Positions 40,855 through 51,861 of a stretch of DNA of 64,000 nt are shown here, piece by piece. Position 1 is the first letter of the stretch, and the number at the start of each line of letters is the position of its first letter. The notes beneath the pieces were generated by a model. It was not told the DNA's origin. It ran no database searches and saw nothing but the letters and a program-made list of their open reading frames with translations. Origin of the DNA: Rhynchopus sp. YZ270_cl-10 (Eukaryota > Euglenozoa > Diplonemea > Diplonemida > Diplonemidae); assembly GCA_964035575.1 (NCBI GenBank), contig OZ037836.1:372001-436000 (forward strand). Reading direction: 5' to 3'. The position numbers and the translations under genes were made by a program.

Positions 40855-42106
40855 TCACATGCACACACATTTGCACTCGTCATCGTATACGAGGCTACCG
40901 CCATAGGCATGCACACATTCTGACACAACACTGCTCGATCCTGTAACGTTGATGCTACGTATTTTGCATCCTTTTAGGAAGTCTGGCCCAATGCGCCGAA
41001 CAGTCGTCAACCCAGATAAGTCAAGTGTTTGCAATGCGCTGCAGTTGGAGAGAAAGTAGTCTCCCAGTTGCGTCACATTGTTCCACCCAGAAATATCCAG
41101 TGTGGTCAATGAGGTGCACCTGGAGAGAAAGTACTCACCAACCCGCGTCACATTGTTCCACCCAGAAATATCTAGTGTGCTCAATGACCTGCACCTGGAG
41201 AGAAAGAACTCACCAACCCGCGTCACGTTGTTCCACCCAGACAAGTCAAGGCTTTGCAATGCAGTGCAGTAGGAGAGAAACGCTGGCTCAATGCGTGCCA
41301 CATTGTTCCACCCAGACAAGTTAAGTGTTCGCAATCCGGTGCAGTTGGCGAGGAAGGAGTGCCCTATGTGGGTCACATTGTTCCAACCAGAAATATCAAG
41401 TGTGGTCAATGAGGGGCAGTCGGAGAAAGCCCACATCCAACCGCATCACATTGTTCCACCCAGATAAGTCAAGTGATTTCAACGCGCTGCATTTGGAGAG
41501 GAAGTACTTATCAACCTGAGTCACATTGCTCCACCCAGACAAGTCAAGTGTTCGCAATGAGGTGCAGGAGGAGAGAAAGAACGCTTCAACATGCGTGACA
41601 TTGCTCCACCCAGATAAATCAGCAGTGCGCAGTGAGCGGCAGAGTTCGAGAAAGGAGCAACCTACTTGCGTCACACCTGGCACACCACTGAGATCAAGTT
41701 CTGAGAACGTGCCACTTTGCAAGAAGTAATGGTGAATATAAGTAACAACCTCTGCCTGCAGAAACAAATGAATCAGCTTGGGATGTCTCAGACGTTCAAA
41801 CCTCTCTTCCGTCAGCTCTCTCTCACCCAAGTCACGAAGAGCTGCAATGGCGTCGTCCTTCTGCGACAGCGTCTGCGAATTCGTCTTCACCAGCGTCTTC
41901 TTCGTCAGCACAACTGTGTCCCCAGCACTCAGCTGCGTGATGTCGTCTCCTTCAGCCAGAACCTTCCCTCCGAAGCTCATGTCAAAGCCGTCTTCGCACA
42001 ACTCTGCTGCAGACGCCACCTTCCGCCGTATGTCCGCAGTTGTATCATCCACACCCACCTCGACTGTGTACTTCTCTCCGTCAAAGCTCTTCACACATAT
42101 TTCCAT
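40855..42106 (-). pseudogene. Broken ubiquitin-like/LRR gene, copy K
   Basis: The ATG ending at 42106 starts a normal ubiquitin-like domain, then the longest linker insert of the family (KTLVKTNSQTLSQK) and about three LRR units. The frame shifts near 41420, where two bases are missing in the TTTCTCTCC block of a repeat. Beyond it about seven further LRR units and a tail ending DDECKCVCM remain open to the stop at 40855. A single recent break separates this from an intact copy of about 400 residues with a normal end. Confidence 0.78.
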
Positions 42107-42275
42107 GGTTTTGTGTCTCTCTGTTTTGTGCAAGGTGTTTTGGGGTAAGAAGAAGAATCAAGCACAGGACACGTTGCTTTTTGAATGTTTCCCCCACCCC
42201 CACCTCACACATTTTTGCAAATGAAACACATCCCCTTCTCCCTTCCCCATCTATTGTCCGTTGCATCGCACAGTA

Positions 42276-42395
42276 CCTTCCTCCGAAGCTCATGTCAAAG
42301 CCGTCTTCGCGCAACTCTGCTGCAGACGCCACCTTCCGCCGTATGTCCGCAGTTGTGTCATCCACACCCACATCGACTGTGTACTTCTCTCCGTC
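42276..42395 (-). pseudogene. Isolated ubiquitin-like domain fragment
   Basis: 120 bp matching the middle of the family ubiquitin-like domain (GEKYTVDVGVDDTTADIRRK and the RKVASAAEL to MSFGG part). It lacks the first ten codons and everything after GG. It lies about 170 bp upstream of copy K and next to the TA-flanked element, so it is probably debris from a rearranged copy. Confidence 0.75.
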
Positions 42396-42464
42396 TCAAC
42401 TCCTAATGCATATCTCACGTGCGGATACCACCTTGTATCGATTTTAGTCAAGGCTGTTAACATA

Positions 42465-43835
42465 CCGCGATTGGAAATATTATGGATCGAATTAAGTACC
42501 AAATGTCCCGAAAAAACTTCAAACGTACCATAATTAATTCGGTCCAACAATAACCCGAACCAAATATTAATTCGATTCATATCGTTCTGGGCAAAAAAGT
42601 ACTTGTCAAAAAAATAAGATTCGCCCTTTCCTCGGGGGACAAATACAAAAAAAATTGCCCCCCAAAACATTATGGACCGAATTAAGTACCAAATGAAACT
42701 CAAAAACCTCAAACGTACCATAATTAATTCGGTCCATAATACCCTCATAGTATAAATTATGTTATTGTTACAAATAAATTATTTCGGCGATTTTTATTTT
42801 TTTTATAACATTTTTGCATTTTGTTACTTTTTTCATTTTTTGGATTTTATTTTTTTGTAACATTTTGTTACGCCCCAGGCGTAACAAAAATGTTACTGGG
42901 GGGGCTAATAAAGCATACAGCGCGGAAACCCATGGTGTAAAAATCTAGCTTTTTACACAGAGTCACTCTACGAACCCTTTTTTGCGGAGCAAAAAAGGGA
43001 AAATGGCGCCGCAGGCAAAAAAAAAATTGAGGTACAGCCTGGATGGTGTGGTCAGCAACCCAGTTCCCTATGGTACTCCCGTGCTTCAACCATGGGCTTT
43101 TTATTTTTTCGTTGTGGTGTGTTCCGGGGTATGGGATTTTACACATCTTCACACATCTTCACAACTCTTCACAACTTTTCACAAATTTTCACAACATAAT
43201 TTTGGCCATATTTTTGTGAAGAATTGTGAAGAGTTGTGAATAGTTGTGAAAAGTTGTGAAGAGTTGTGAATTGAAATGAAAATTTGGATGAAAAAAACAC
43301 AGACGTTGTGAATATTTGTGAAGAGTTGTGAACAGTTGTGAAGAGTTGTGAATTGGAGAAAAAAAGGGGGGGTTTTCCCAATTCACAACTCTTCACAACT
43401 CTTCACATCTCTTCACAACTGTTCACAACTCTTCACAAATATTCACAACGTCTGTGTTTTTTTCATCCAAATTTTCATTTCAATTCACAACTCTTCACAA
43501 CTTTTCACAACTATTCACAACTCTTCACAATTCTTCACAAAAATATGGCCAAAATTATGTTGTGAAAATTTGTGAAAATTTGTGAAAAGTTGTGAAGAGT
43601 TGTGAAGATGTGTGAAGATGTGTAAAATCCCATACCCCGGAACACACCACGTTGTAACATTTGTTACTTTTTGCCCAACTGCAAAAAAACGAATAAAACA
43701 TTTTATTAAATTGTTACAAAAAAAATGTTACTTTTGGGTCATTTTTTTATTAATTTATTTTTGAAAAAACATTATTTTTACTATGAGGGTATTTTGTTTC
43801 TTTATTTATTCGGTCCATAATATTTCCAAACGCGG
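42465..43835. mobile_element. Tc1/mariner-like non-autonomous element with inner palindrome
   Basis: Flanked by TA on each side (42463-42464 and 43836-43837). The ends are inverted repeats starting CCGCGWTTGGAAATATT and extending about 32 bp with three mismatches. A second nested pair (ATTATGGACCGAATTA near 42669 and its complement near 42717) and matching ATACCCTCATAGTA segments on both sides suggest nested or foldback insertions. No transposase is visible. A TA target with such ends fits a Tc1/mariner-derived MITE. Confidence 0.65.
43114..43650. repeat. 537-bp palindrome built of TTGTGAA repeats
   Basis: Arms of about 260 bp, from GTGGTGTGTTCCGG on the left to its complement ending at 43650, centred near 43372-43382. 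Each arm is itself made of an 11-bp TTGTGAAGAGT-like unit repeated many times, with a unique AAATTTGGATGAAAAAAACA block. Arm identity is close to complete by eye. A single strand would fold into one very long hairpin. Confidence 0.85.
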
Positions 43836-44168
43836 TATAGGTACCCTTTCACTGCATTGTGTGCGCAGTACGACTACACTAAAAGCAAAGATGTGATCCA
43901 AGGCGTCCAAACAGCAGCTGTCATGATTAGACAAATGGCCAAATGCCAAGCCACGTGGCACAGCACTACGTAGCTACACGTGCCCAGTCCACGCACAGTC
44001 TTCAATTTTATGCATTCTCTCTAGCAACGTCCCTTCACAGCACCACCACCACCGCTGTCCCCCTTTGGAAGCCCCGTAAGATTCTCCGAAGCAATATTTA
44101 GTTCCTTCCGTACCAAGCTCTCTCCTTGAGGGACCACCACCACACGGGAGAGAACGCTGCAACGGCAA

Positions 44169-44543
44169 TTATTTTGTGACAAACTGTTCTAAATCCTGGG
44201 CGGTGCGCTCCAGACGTCTCATCAGCCTTTCATACCCGCCATCCGGAGACAGCAACGACACTACTGGGTCCGTCGCAAAATCTCCAGGCCCTGGGAGGGG
44301 ACACATTGGGATCACAACGTCCGCCTCCCCTCGCGACATGTCAAGTGGGGTTACTGTGAGACCACCAAAAGAGATGGGATAGAATGCTCCGCCGTTCAGG
44401 CTTCGTTCTAGCACCGCTGTTATGTGGAATGGTTTTGTTTGTATTCGCCTTTCTGCTTTTCCGAGAAACGTCGTCTCCGTCTTCCTCATCCTCATCCCCA
44501 CTCCTTTCATCGATAAAAACCTCTGCCAGCCCTTCAGCCCCAT
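44169..44543 (-). CDS. Small hypothetical protein
   Basis: From the ATG ending at 44543 (MGLKGWQRFLSMKG) the frame gives 124 residues ending LEQFVTK. It includes SFGGLTVTPLDMSRGEADVV and a helix-like end (YERLMRRLERTAQDLEQF). The frame is also open upstream, but only through a non-ATG codon and a fragment of the shared upstream module. No family recognised. Other frames on both strands are open here, so coding is uncertain. Confidence 0.3.
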   Translation of the reverse strand: MGLKGWQRFLSMKGVGMRMRKTETTFLGKAERRIQTKPFHITAVLERSLNGGAFYPISFGGLTVTPLDMSRGEADVVIPMCPLPGPGDFATDPVVSLLSPDGGYERLMRRLERTAQDLEQFVTK

Positions 44544-44734
44544 TATACTGTGGATCTTCCCTACTGAAGCGATGTCCCCTAACGTACCCCTTTTGGACCC
44601 AACAGAAGGCACGGTACTGCGTGAATTGCACCCACGTAGGGGAGAACAACCTTCGTGACCACACAAGACCCACAGTGAGAGGTTGAAACAAGTTACAAAG
44701 GGGAGAGAGGTCTTTTGTTTTGAATTTTTGAAAG

Positions 44735-45110
44735 CTTAGTTGTATTAGTGTGGACACCCGAGGATGTGCTCCACTATGTGTTCCTTTTGAACTGGGCCAA
44801 TATCGTTTTCGTTGGCTTTATGTAAGTTTTGTATTTTCATGACTTTTCAGTTTCTCTATCCTCTGCGATATGAAGCGCAAACACGCCGTTTTCAATTTGA
44901 TTCGCAGACCGATACTGACTCACGAAGTTGCTGTGTCAAAAAACACCTTCCTCTGCGAGGCGGGATACCACAGCGACAACGTCTGTCACTCATGCGCCTA
45001 TGAGTCGCTCAATGGCGTCATGGCTTTTATCATGACTACAGGGGTCCAACCCTGCACATTGTTCTCACAACACAAAATACAAATATGCACACAAATGAAG
45101 AGATGAAGGT
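44735..45110 (+). repeat. Dispersed repeat S, copy 3, with a 78-codon open frame
   Basis: Nearly identical to 39420-39795; the frame is at 44870-45106. It follows a TTACAAAGGGGAGAGAGGTC block that also precedes copies 1 and 4. The 45110-45430 interval after it matches parts of 40560-40845 and holds no gene. Confidence 0.5.
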
Positions 45111-45440
45111 GTGTGCGTTTCACCACAACCTCTCCCTTTTGTCTTTATTGTTTTTATTGCTTTATTGTTTGCGGGGTGGGGGAAAAACATAAAAAGGAAA
45201 GTGAAGTTAAAGACGTTCAAGTTGATAGTGCAAAACGCTTCTGGGACGCAGGCACTGAAACTCCGCGAATAAAAAGGAAAAGTAGGAGTGCGATTTCAAT
45301 TTCTGCAAAAATGTGAAAAGAAAAGAGAACAAACTCAACGCACACACTCTGTTGATTCTAAAAACGGGGGTAAACAAATCGCGCATGGAAAACATGTGAG
45401 GCTTCCTAAGATATGTCACAACTGCTCTGTCCCAGACGAC

Positions 45441-46973
45441 TCACATGCACACACATTTGCACTTGGTATCGTCCACGAGGCTACCGCTATAGTCATGCAC
45501 ATATTCTGACACAACACTGCTTGATCCTGTAACGTTGATGCTGCTTGTACGTATGTTGCATCCTTTTAGGAAGCCTTTCTCAATGTGCTGCACACTCGTC
45601 CACCCAGATACGTTAAGTGTTTTCAATGCGCTGCAGTTAGAGAGAAAGTAGTCCCCCAACTGTGTCACATTGTTCCACCCAGAAATATCCAGTGTGGTCA
45701 ATGAGGCGCAGTTGGAAAAAAAGTTTCTGTCAATGTGAGTAACACTTCTCCATCCAGACAAGTCAAGGCTTCGCAATGAGGTGCAGTTGGAGAAGAAAGA
45801 CTTCCCAACCCGCGTCACATTGTTCCACCCAGAAAGGTCAAGTGTGGTCAATGAGGTGCAGTTGTGGAGGAAGCCCTCATCAACCTGCGTCACATCGTTC
45901 CACCCAGACAACTCAAGTGTTCGTAATGCGATGCAGGAGGAGAGAAAGTAGTCGCCCAGTTGCGTCACATTGTTCCACCCAGAAATATCTAGTGTGGTCA
46001 ATGAGGTGCAGCCGGAGAGAAAGAACTCATCAACCCGCGTCACATTGTTCCACCCAGAGAAGTCAAGGACTTGCAATGCAGTGCAGGAGGAGAGAAACAA
46101 TCGCTCAATGTGTGCCACGTTGTTCCACCCAGACAAGTCAAGTGTTCGCAATCCGGTGCAGTTGGAGAGAAAGTCGTGCCCTACGTGCGTCGCATTGTTC
46201 CACCCAGAAATATCCAGTGTGGTCAATGAGGTGCACTTGGAGAGAAAGTACTCATCAACCCGCGTCACATTCCTCCACCCAGAGAAGTCGAGAGTTCGTA
46301 ATGAGGTGCAGGAGGAGAGAAAGGCGCTCCCTACGTGCGTCACATTGTTCCACCCGGAAATATCTAGTGTGGTCAATGAGGTGCAGTTGTAGAGGAAGTT
46401 GTTGTCAACCCGCGTCACATTGTTCCACCCAGACAAGTCAAGTGTTCGCAAGGCGCTCATCCCGTCGAGGAAGAAGGACTCAACATGCGTGACATTGCTC
46501 CACCCAGATAAATCAGCAGTGTGCAATGCGTTGCAGAGTTTGAGAAAGAATGCACCTACTGCAGTCACACCTGGCACACCACTGAGATCAAGTTCTGAGA
46601 ACGTACCACCTTGTAAGAAGAAATGGGGTATCTCAGTAACAACCTCTGCCTGCAGAAACAAATGAACCAGCTTGGGATCTGTCAGATCCTCGAACTCATC
46701 TGACGTCAGCCTTGTCACACCCAAGTCACGAAGAGCTGCAATGGCGTCGTCCTTCTGCGACTTCGTCTTCGTCAGCACAACTGTGTCCCCAGCACTCAGC
46801 TGCGTCGCGTCGTCTCCTTCGGCCAGCAGCTTCTCTCCGAAGCTCATGTCAAAGCCGTCTTCGCGCAACTCTGCTGCAGTCGCCACCTTCCGCCGTATGT
46901 CCGCAGTTGTATCATCCACACCCACCTCGACTGTGTACTTCTCTCCGTCAAAGCTCTTCACACATATTTCCAT
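45441..46973 (-). CDS. Ubiquitin-like/LRR protein with C-terminal CVCM, copy M (longest)
   Basis: 510 residues from the ATG ending at 46973. It has the ubiquitin-like domain (SFGEKLL variant), the linker and about fourteen LRR units, roughly three times the number in copy N. Units alternate between LRTLDLSGWNNV and LTTLDISGWNNV types, as if two-unit blocks had been multiplied. The tail ends DDTKCKCVCM. The perfect periodicity and intact frame over 1.5 kb argue that the protein is under selection or very recently expanded. Confidence 0.87.
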   Translation of the reverse strand: MEICVKSFDGEKYTVEVGVDDTTADIRRKVATAAELREDGFDMSFGEKLLAEGDDATQLSAGDTVVLTKTKSQKDDAIAALRDLGVTRLTSDEFEDLTDPKLVHLFLQAEVVTEIPHFFLQGGTFSELDLSGVPGVTAVGAFFLKLCNALHTADLSGWSNVTHVESFFLDGMSALRTLDLSGWNNVTRVDNNFLYNCTSLTTLDISGWNNVTHVGSAFLSSCTSLRTLDFSGWRNVTRVDEYFLSKCTSLTTLDISGWNNATHVGHDFLSNCTGLRTLDLSGWNNVAHIERLFLSSCTALQVLDFSGWNNVTRVDEFFLSGCTSLTTLDISGWNNVTQLGDYFLSSCIALRTLELSGWNDVTQVDEGFLHNCTSLTTLDLSGWNNVTRVGKSFFSNCTSLRSLDLSGWRSVTHIDRNFFSNCASLTTLDISGWNNVTQLGDYFLSNCSALKTLNVSGWTSVQHIEKGFLKGCNIRTSSINVTGSSSVVSEYVHDYSGSLVDDTKCKCVCM

Positions 46974-47795
46974 GGTTTTGTGTCTCTCTGTTTTGTGCAA
47001 GGTGTTTTGGGGTAAGAAGAAGAATCAAGCACAGGACACGTTCATCAGTCACGTCGCTCGAAACTCCTGCTGATGCCCTTGCAACGTGAAGTGTGTTGCG
47101 TACTGGCTGTGTGTGTGTGGTGTGCAAGAAACAACAAAAGGGAACAGGTTTTTGTTACACTGCAGAGCTCATGAACAGACGTTACAGAGTTGTAGTCGCA
47201 AGGCGCACCCGTGAGACGCAGTTAGATACACTCGTTCTCAGCCACTCACTTACGAAGGGAACTGCGGTTAGCGCTTCGTGGGGACAATGTTATGTCGCGG
47301 GAGCTTCGCGAATGTCGGCCATGTCAGTACCGTGCCGTGACATAATTACTGAAATAATTAAACGGTAACTAAACGGTGTGCAAGCCACTCAACTGCTAAA
47401 GGGGATATTATATTTGTTTTGATCCATAGAAGTGAATTAGAAGTGATATTCTATTATTTCAGTCACGAATGTCACACAAAAAGCAACTGCGAAAAGGGGT
47501 GGGGCGTGAGCGGGGCGGGTCTCTTTTGGTTTCGGGGGGAAACAACAAAACATGCATCACATCGGCGACCTTGATAGCAGTATCGATACTGGCAAAAAAA
47601 AAGAAAAGCAAATACACATGATAACAACAGTGCGGGACAAATTCAAAAAACAAACAAAGGGGGGGCGCGGGCACAAGTCAGCGACTGTCAGCAGCTGACC
47701 ACATGATGTCTTCTCTTCTGATATTCGTACGTTAGGGGATCTCCTTTTTTTGTGTTCCTTGTTCCTTTTCATATCATTGTTGGCAGTGCGGAAAC
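46974..47795. other. Intergenic stretch, no gene recognised
   Basis: Separates copy M from HSP70 copy 2. It differs from the 3' flanks of HSP70 copies 1 and 3, so the match between HSP70 copies stops at the coding end here. Confidence 0.5.
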
Positions 47796-49101
47796 TCATG
47801 CAGCCTGGTCGTACATCTTCCTCATGACCGGGTGGCAGGTCCTCTCCAGCTTCCTCTGGGAGGACTGGAACTCCTCCTTGGTGGCCTCAGTGCCGCAGAG
47901 CTCGAGGGCACCGTTGCAGGCGTCCATGACCTTCTTCTTGTCGTCGTCGCCGACAAGCCCGCCGGTTCTGTCGTCCATGAGGGTGGTGACCATCTGGTAG
48001 GCGTAGGTCTCGAGCTCGTGTCTGGCGTCGACACGCTCGCGTGCCTGCTTGTCGGCCTCAGCGAACTTCTCTGCGTCGTTGCACATGTCGTCAATCTCCT
48101 TCTGGGACAGACGGCCCTTGTCGTTGGTGATGGTGACCTGCGACTTCTTCCCGGTCGACTTGTCCTCGGCAGACACGTCCATGATGCCGTTCGCGTCGAC
48201 GTCAAAGGTCACCTCAATCTGGGGCACGCCACGCGGGGCCGGCGGGATCCCGGTCAGGTCGAAGGTGCCGAGCTGGTGGCAGTCCTTCGTCATCGCCCGC
48301 TCCCCCTCGAACACACAGATGTTCACCACAGGCTGGTTGTCCGCACACGTCGAGAACTCCTGGCTCTTCTTCGTCGGGATCGTCGTGTTCCTCTTGATCA
48401 GCGGTGTCATCACACCCCCGTCCGTCTCAATCCCCACAGTCAGGGGGGTCACGTCCAGCAGCAGGATCTGCTCCGTCTGCGTGCTCTTTCCTCCGGTCAG
48501 CACGAAGGCCTGCACCGCAGCGCCAAAGGCAACAGCCTCGTCGGGGTTGATCGACTTGTTCAGGTCCTTTCCGCCGAAGAAGTCCGACACCATCGCCTGG
48601 ATCTTCGGGATACGGGTCGATCCTCCGACCAGCACAACCTCCGTGATGGCCCGCTTCTCAATCTTCGAGTCGTTCAGCACAGACTCCACAGGGCGCAGGC
48701 ACGACTTGAACAGGTCCGCGCACAGCTCCTCGAACTTCGCACGTGTGATCGACGAGTAGAAGTCCGTCCCCTCAAACAGCGAGTCGATCTCAATGCTGGT
48801 CTGTGCCGCCGACGACAGCGCACGCTTGGCACGCTCACAGGCAGTGCGCAGACGGCGCAGCGCACGCTGGTTCGTCGTCAGGTCCTTCTTGTGCTTCTTC
48901 TTGAACTCCTCCACGAAGTGGTTCACCATCCGGTTGTCGAAGTCCTCGCCTCCCAAGTGGGTGTCTCCCGCAGTCGCCTTCACCTCGAAGATCCCCCCGT
49001 CAATCGCCAGAAGCGTCACATCGAAGGTACCGCCACCCAGGTCGAAGATCAGGATGTTCTTCTGCCCCGCGCTCGCGTTGTCGAGTCCGTAGGCAATCGC
49101 C

Positions 49102-49133
<32 letters not shown>

Positions 49134-49640
49134 GTCCATCCCCGAGATCGCCCCTGCGTCCTTCGTCGCCTGACGCTGCGAGTCGTTGAAGTACGCAGGC
49201 ACAGTCACAACGCTCTTCTTCACCTCCTTCCCAAGGAACTGCTCCGCCGTCTCCTTCATCTTCACAAGGATCATCGCAGAGATCTCCTCAGGCCTGAACG
49301 TCTTCGTCGTCCCCATGAACGACACCTCAATCAGCGGCTTCCCGTCCTCCTTCGCCACAACCTTGAACGGCCAGTGCTTCATGTCGCTCTGCACAGACGA
49401 GTCCTCCAGCTTGCGCCCGATCAGACGCTTCGCGTCGAACACCGTGTTCGTCGGGTTCATCGCCACCTGGTTCTTCGCCGCATCTCCGATCAGACGCTCG
49501 CTGTCTGCGAACGCCACGTACGACGGGGTCGTCCTGTTCCCCTGGTTGTTCGCAATGATCTCCACACGCTCGTTCTGCCACACTCCCACACACGAGTAGG
49601 TCGTTCCCAAGTCAATACCGATGGCTCCGTCGTAGGACAT
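47796..49640 (-). CDS. HSP70: Cytosolic-type HSP70 chaperone, copy 2
   Basis: 614 residues from the ATG ending at 49640, the same protein as copy 1. The only coding differences that I notice are silent ones around 49527-49534 (the GNRTTPSYV codons). The frame is open further upstream through leader sequence, but MSYDGAIG is the conserved HSP70 start. The 5' flank matches copies 1 and 3 for about 130 bp and then departs. The 3' flank departs within about ten bases of the stop. Such a block of identity limited to the gene points to gene conversion. Confidence 0.95.
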
Positions 49641-49835
49641 TGTAGTGTTGTTTTGTGGTCTTTGGTTTTTGATAGAAAAAATAAGGTAAAAAGTGATGAG
49701 CTGTTTGTTGTGTGTGTTGTGTGTTGTGTGTGGGTGTTGGAGTGGGTAAGTGGTTGTGGGTATTGGGTGGTCTAGTACTAAAAAGTGCAAAACAGCTGCT
49801 TTTACTCCGCTTTTGTGTTCATTTTACTTTGGGGG

Positions 49836-49934
49836 GCACAGCAGAGAATAAGACTCGGGGACCCGGTACCTTGACCAGGACCGGGACTAGGACTCAGGGA
49901 CCGGGACCGGGTACCCGGCATATTCTCTGCTGTG
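49836..49934. mobile_element. 99-bp hairpin element, copy 2
   Basis: Ends CACAGCAGAGAATA and its complement (14 bp) surround a GC-rich core of GGGACC and GGTACC blocks. The ends are the same as at 25176-25235, with a different core, so this is a small family defined by its inverted ends. Confidence 0.6.
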
Positions 49935-50026
49935 TGGCGGGGTGGGGGGAAGTTCAGCGGAAAATCAAAAAGTCGTTGTTTGGATAAAGTAACGAGCAGC
50001 TAGCCTCTCAAAAGATGCACAATGCC

Positions 50027-50887
50027 TCACATGCACACACATCCGTCCTGAATACTGCGCTTCACATCGCCCAGGAGGTTACGGCTCTTCACATATTCTG
50101 ACACAACACTGCTCGATCCTTCAACGTTGATGCTGCTTGTAGGTATTTTGCATCCTTTTAGGAAGCCTTTCCCAATGTGCTGCACATTCCTCCACCCAGA
50201 CAAGTCAAGGGTTTGCAATGCGCTGCAGTTGAGGACGAAGCACTCCTCAACGTGCATCAGATTGCTCCACCCAGATAAGTCAAGGGTGCGCAATACGGGG
50301 CAGTGGGCGATGAAGTAGTGCTCAATGTGCGTCACATTGTTCCACCCAGACAAGTCAACAGTTTGCAATGCGTTGCAGTAGTGGAGGAAGCCGGGACCAA
50401 TCCGTGTCACATTGTTCCACCCAGATAAATCAGCAGTGCGCAATAACTTGCAACCGAGAAGGAAGTTTTGTCGTACTTCAGTCACACCTGGTACATCACT
50501 CAGATTAAGAGCTTCGAATGTGACACGTGACAAGAAGAAAGAGCGGGTCTCAGTAACAACCTCCGCCTGCAGAAACAAACGGATCAGCTTGGGATCTCTC
50601 AGAAATCTTAGCCTCTCTGACGTCAGGATTGTCTCACCCAAGTCACGAAGAGCTGCAATGGTGTTGTACTTCTGTGAGTTATTCGTCAGCACAACTGTGT
50701 CCCCAGCACTCAGCTGCGTGATGTCGTCTCCTTCGGCCAGAACCTTCCCACCGAAGCTCATGTCAAAGCCGTCTTCGCACAACTCTGCTGCAGACGCCAC
50801 CTTCCGCCGTATGTCCGTAGTTGTATCATCCACACCCACCTCGACTGTGTACTTCTCTCCGTCAAAGCTCTTCACACATATTTCCAT
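50027..50887 (-). CDS. Ubiquitin-like/LRR protein with C-terminal CVCM, copy N (shortest)
   Basis: 286 residues from the ATG ending at 50887. Ubiquitin-like domain with a TTTDIRRK change, shortened junction to the linker (LTNNSQKYNTIAALRDLG) and only about four LRR units. The tail, LLGDVKRSIQDGCVCM, is of the D/J type. The upstream open frame runs into the shared module and uses no good ATG. The copy is diverged in the linker (RLRFLRDPKLIRLFLQ), suggesting that it is older. Confidence 0.84.
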   Translation of the reverse strand: MEICVKSFDGEKYTVEVGVDDTTTDIRRKVASAAELCEDGFDMSFGGKVLAEGDDITQLSAGDTVVLTNNSQKYNTIAALRDLGETILTSERLRFLRDPKLIRLFLQAEVVTETRSFFLSRVTFEALNLSDVPGVTEVRQNFLLGCKLLRTADLSGWNNVTRIGPGFLHYCNALQTVDLSGWNNVTHIEHYFIAHCPVLRTLDLSGWSNLMHVEECFVLNCSALQTLDLSGWRNVQHIGKGFLKGCKIPTSSINVEGSSSVVSEYVKSRNLLGDVKRSIQDGCVCM

Positions 50888-50989
50888 GGTTTTGTGGTTT
50901 TGTGAAGGTGTTTTCAATTGGGGGTAAGAGGACGCAAGAGACAACAAACAGTTAGGGAGAGGTCTTATGCTAATAAAAATGATCATCCA

Positions 50990-51215
50990 GATGTGGTGAA
51001 ACGCCATAAACTCCACAACCCCTACAAAGATACTCCGCAAGCCATGCATAGTGGGGCAAGACAAAGCAACCAAAAGAGGAAGAGGACAACTTGCAAGTGT
51101 GCAGAAGAGTGTTTGGAAGCTAAGGGTACAAAGGCACTGCGTGAATTGCACCCACGTAGGGGCGAACAACCTTCGCGACCACACAAGACCCACAGTGAGA
51201 GGTCTTGAAACAAGT
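50990..51215 (-). repeat. Shared upstream module of the LRR family, copy 3
   Basis: Matches the distal 220 bp of the module at 4385-4685, upstream of copy N. The segment nearest the gene differs (CAATTGGGGGTAAGAG type, as upstream of E). Confidence 0.6.
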
Positions 51216-51249
51216 TACAAAGGGGAGAGAGGTCTTTTGTTTTGTTTGA

Positions 51250-51610
51250 AAGCTTCGTTGTATTAGTGTGGACACCCGAGGATGTGCTCCACCATGTGTT
51301 CCTTTTGAACTTGGTAACTATCGTTTTTGTTGGCTTTTATGTAAGTTTTGTATTTTCATGACCTTTCAGTTTCTCTATCCTCTGCGATATGAAGCGCAAA
51401 CACGCCGTTTTCAATTTGATTCGCAGACCGATACTGACTCACGAAGTTGCTGTGTCAAAAAACACCTTCCTCTGCGAGGCGGGATGCCACAGCGACAACG
51501 TCTATCACTCATGCGCCTATGAGTCGCTCAATGGCGTCATGGCTTTTATCATGACTACAGGGGTCCAACCCTGCACATTGCTCTCACAACACAAAATACA
51601 AATGCGGGAT
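51250..51610 (+). repeat. Dispersed repeat S, copy 4, with an open frame
   Basis: Same sequence as 39420-39795. The frame starting at 51389 runs longer (97 codons), because the last part differs and a TATCACTCATGTGCCTGTGA segment is partly duplicated. Confidence 0.5.
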
Positions 51611-51861
51611 AGCATCTATCACTCATGTGCCTGTGAGTCGAGGGTTCACCCGTGCCCAGCAGACGTTGAGTATTGCTTATAAATATTATCACAAAATATG
51701 GAAAAAATACAAACTGCCTTGCCTAAAGTACAGAAATGAGGTGAGTGCACAATAAAGGAGGAGGGTGGTAAATTTGTTTCAATAACTTTCAAATCAAAGA
51801 AGAGAAAGCTCAAGGACGTCAATAGATGCATTCAAATGTTTGTTAACCTTTTGCAAAACTG

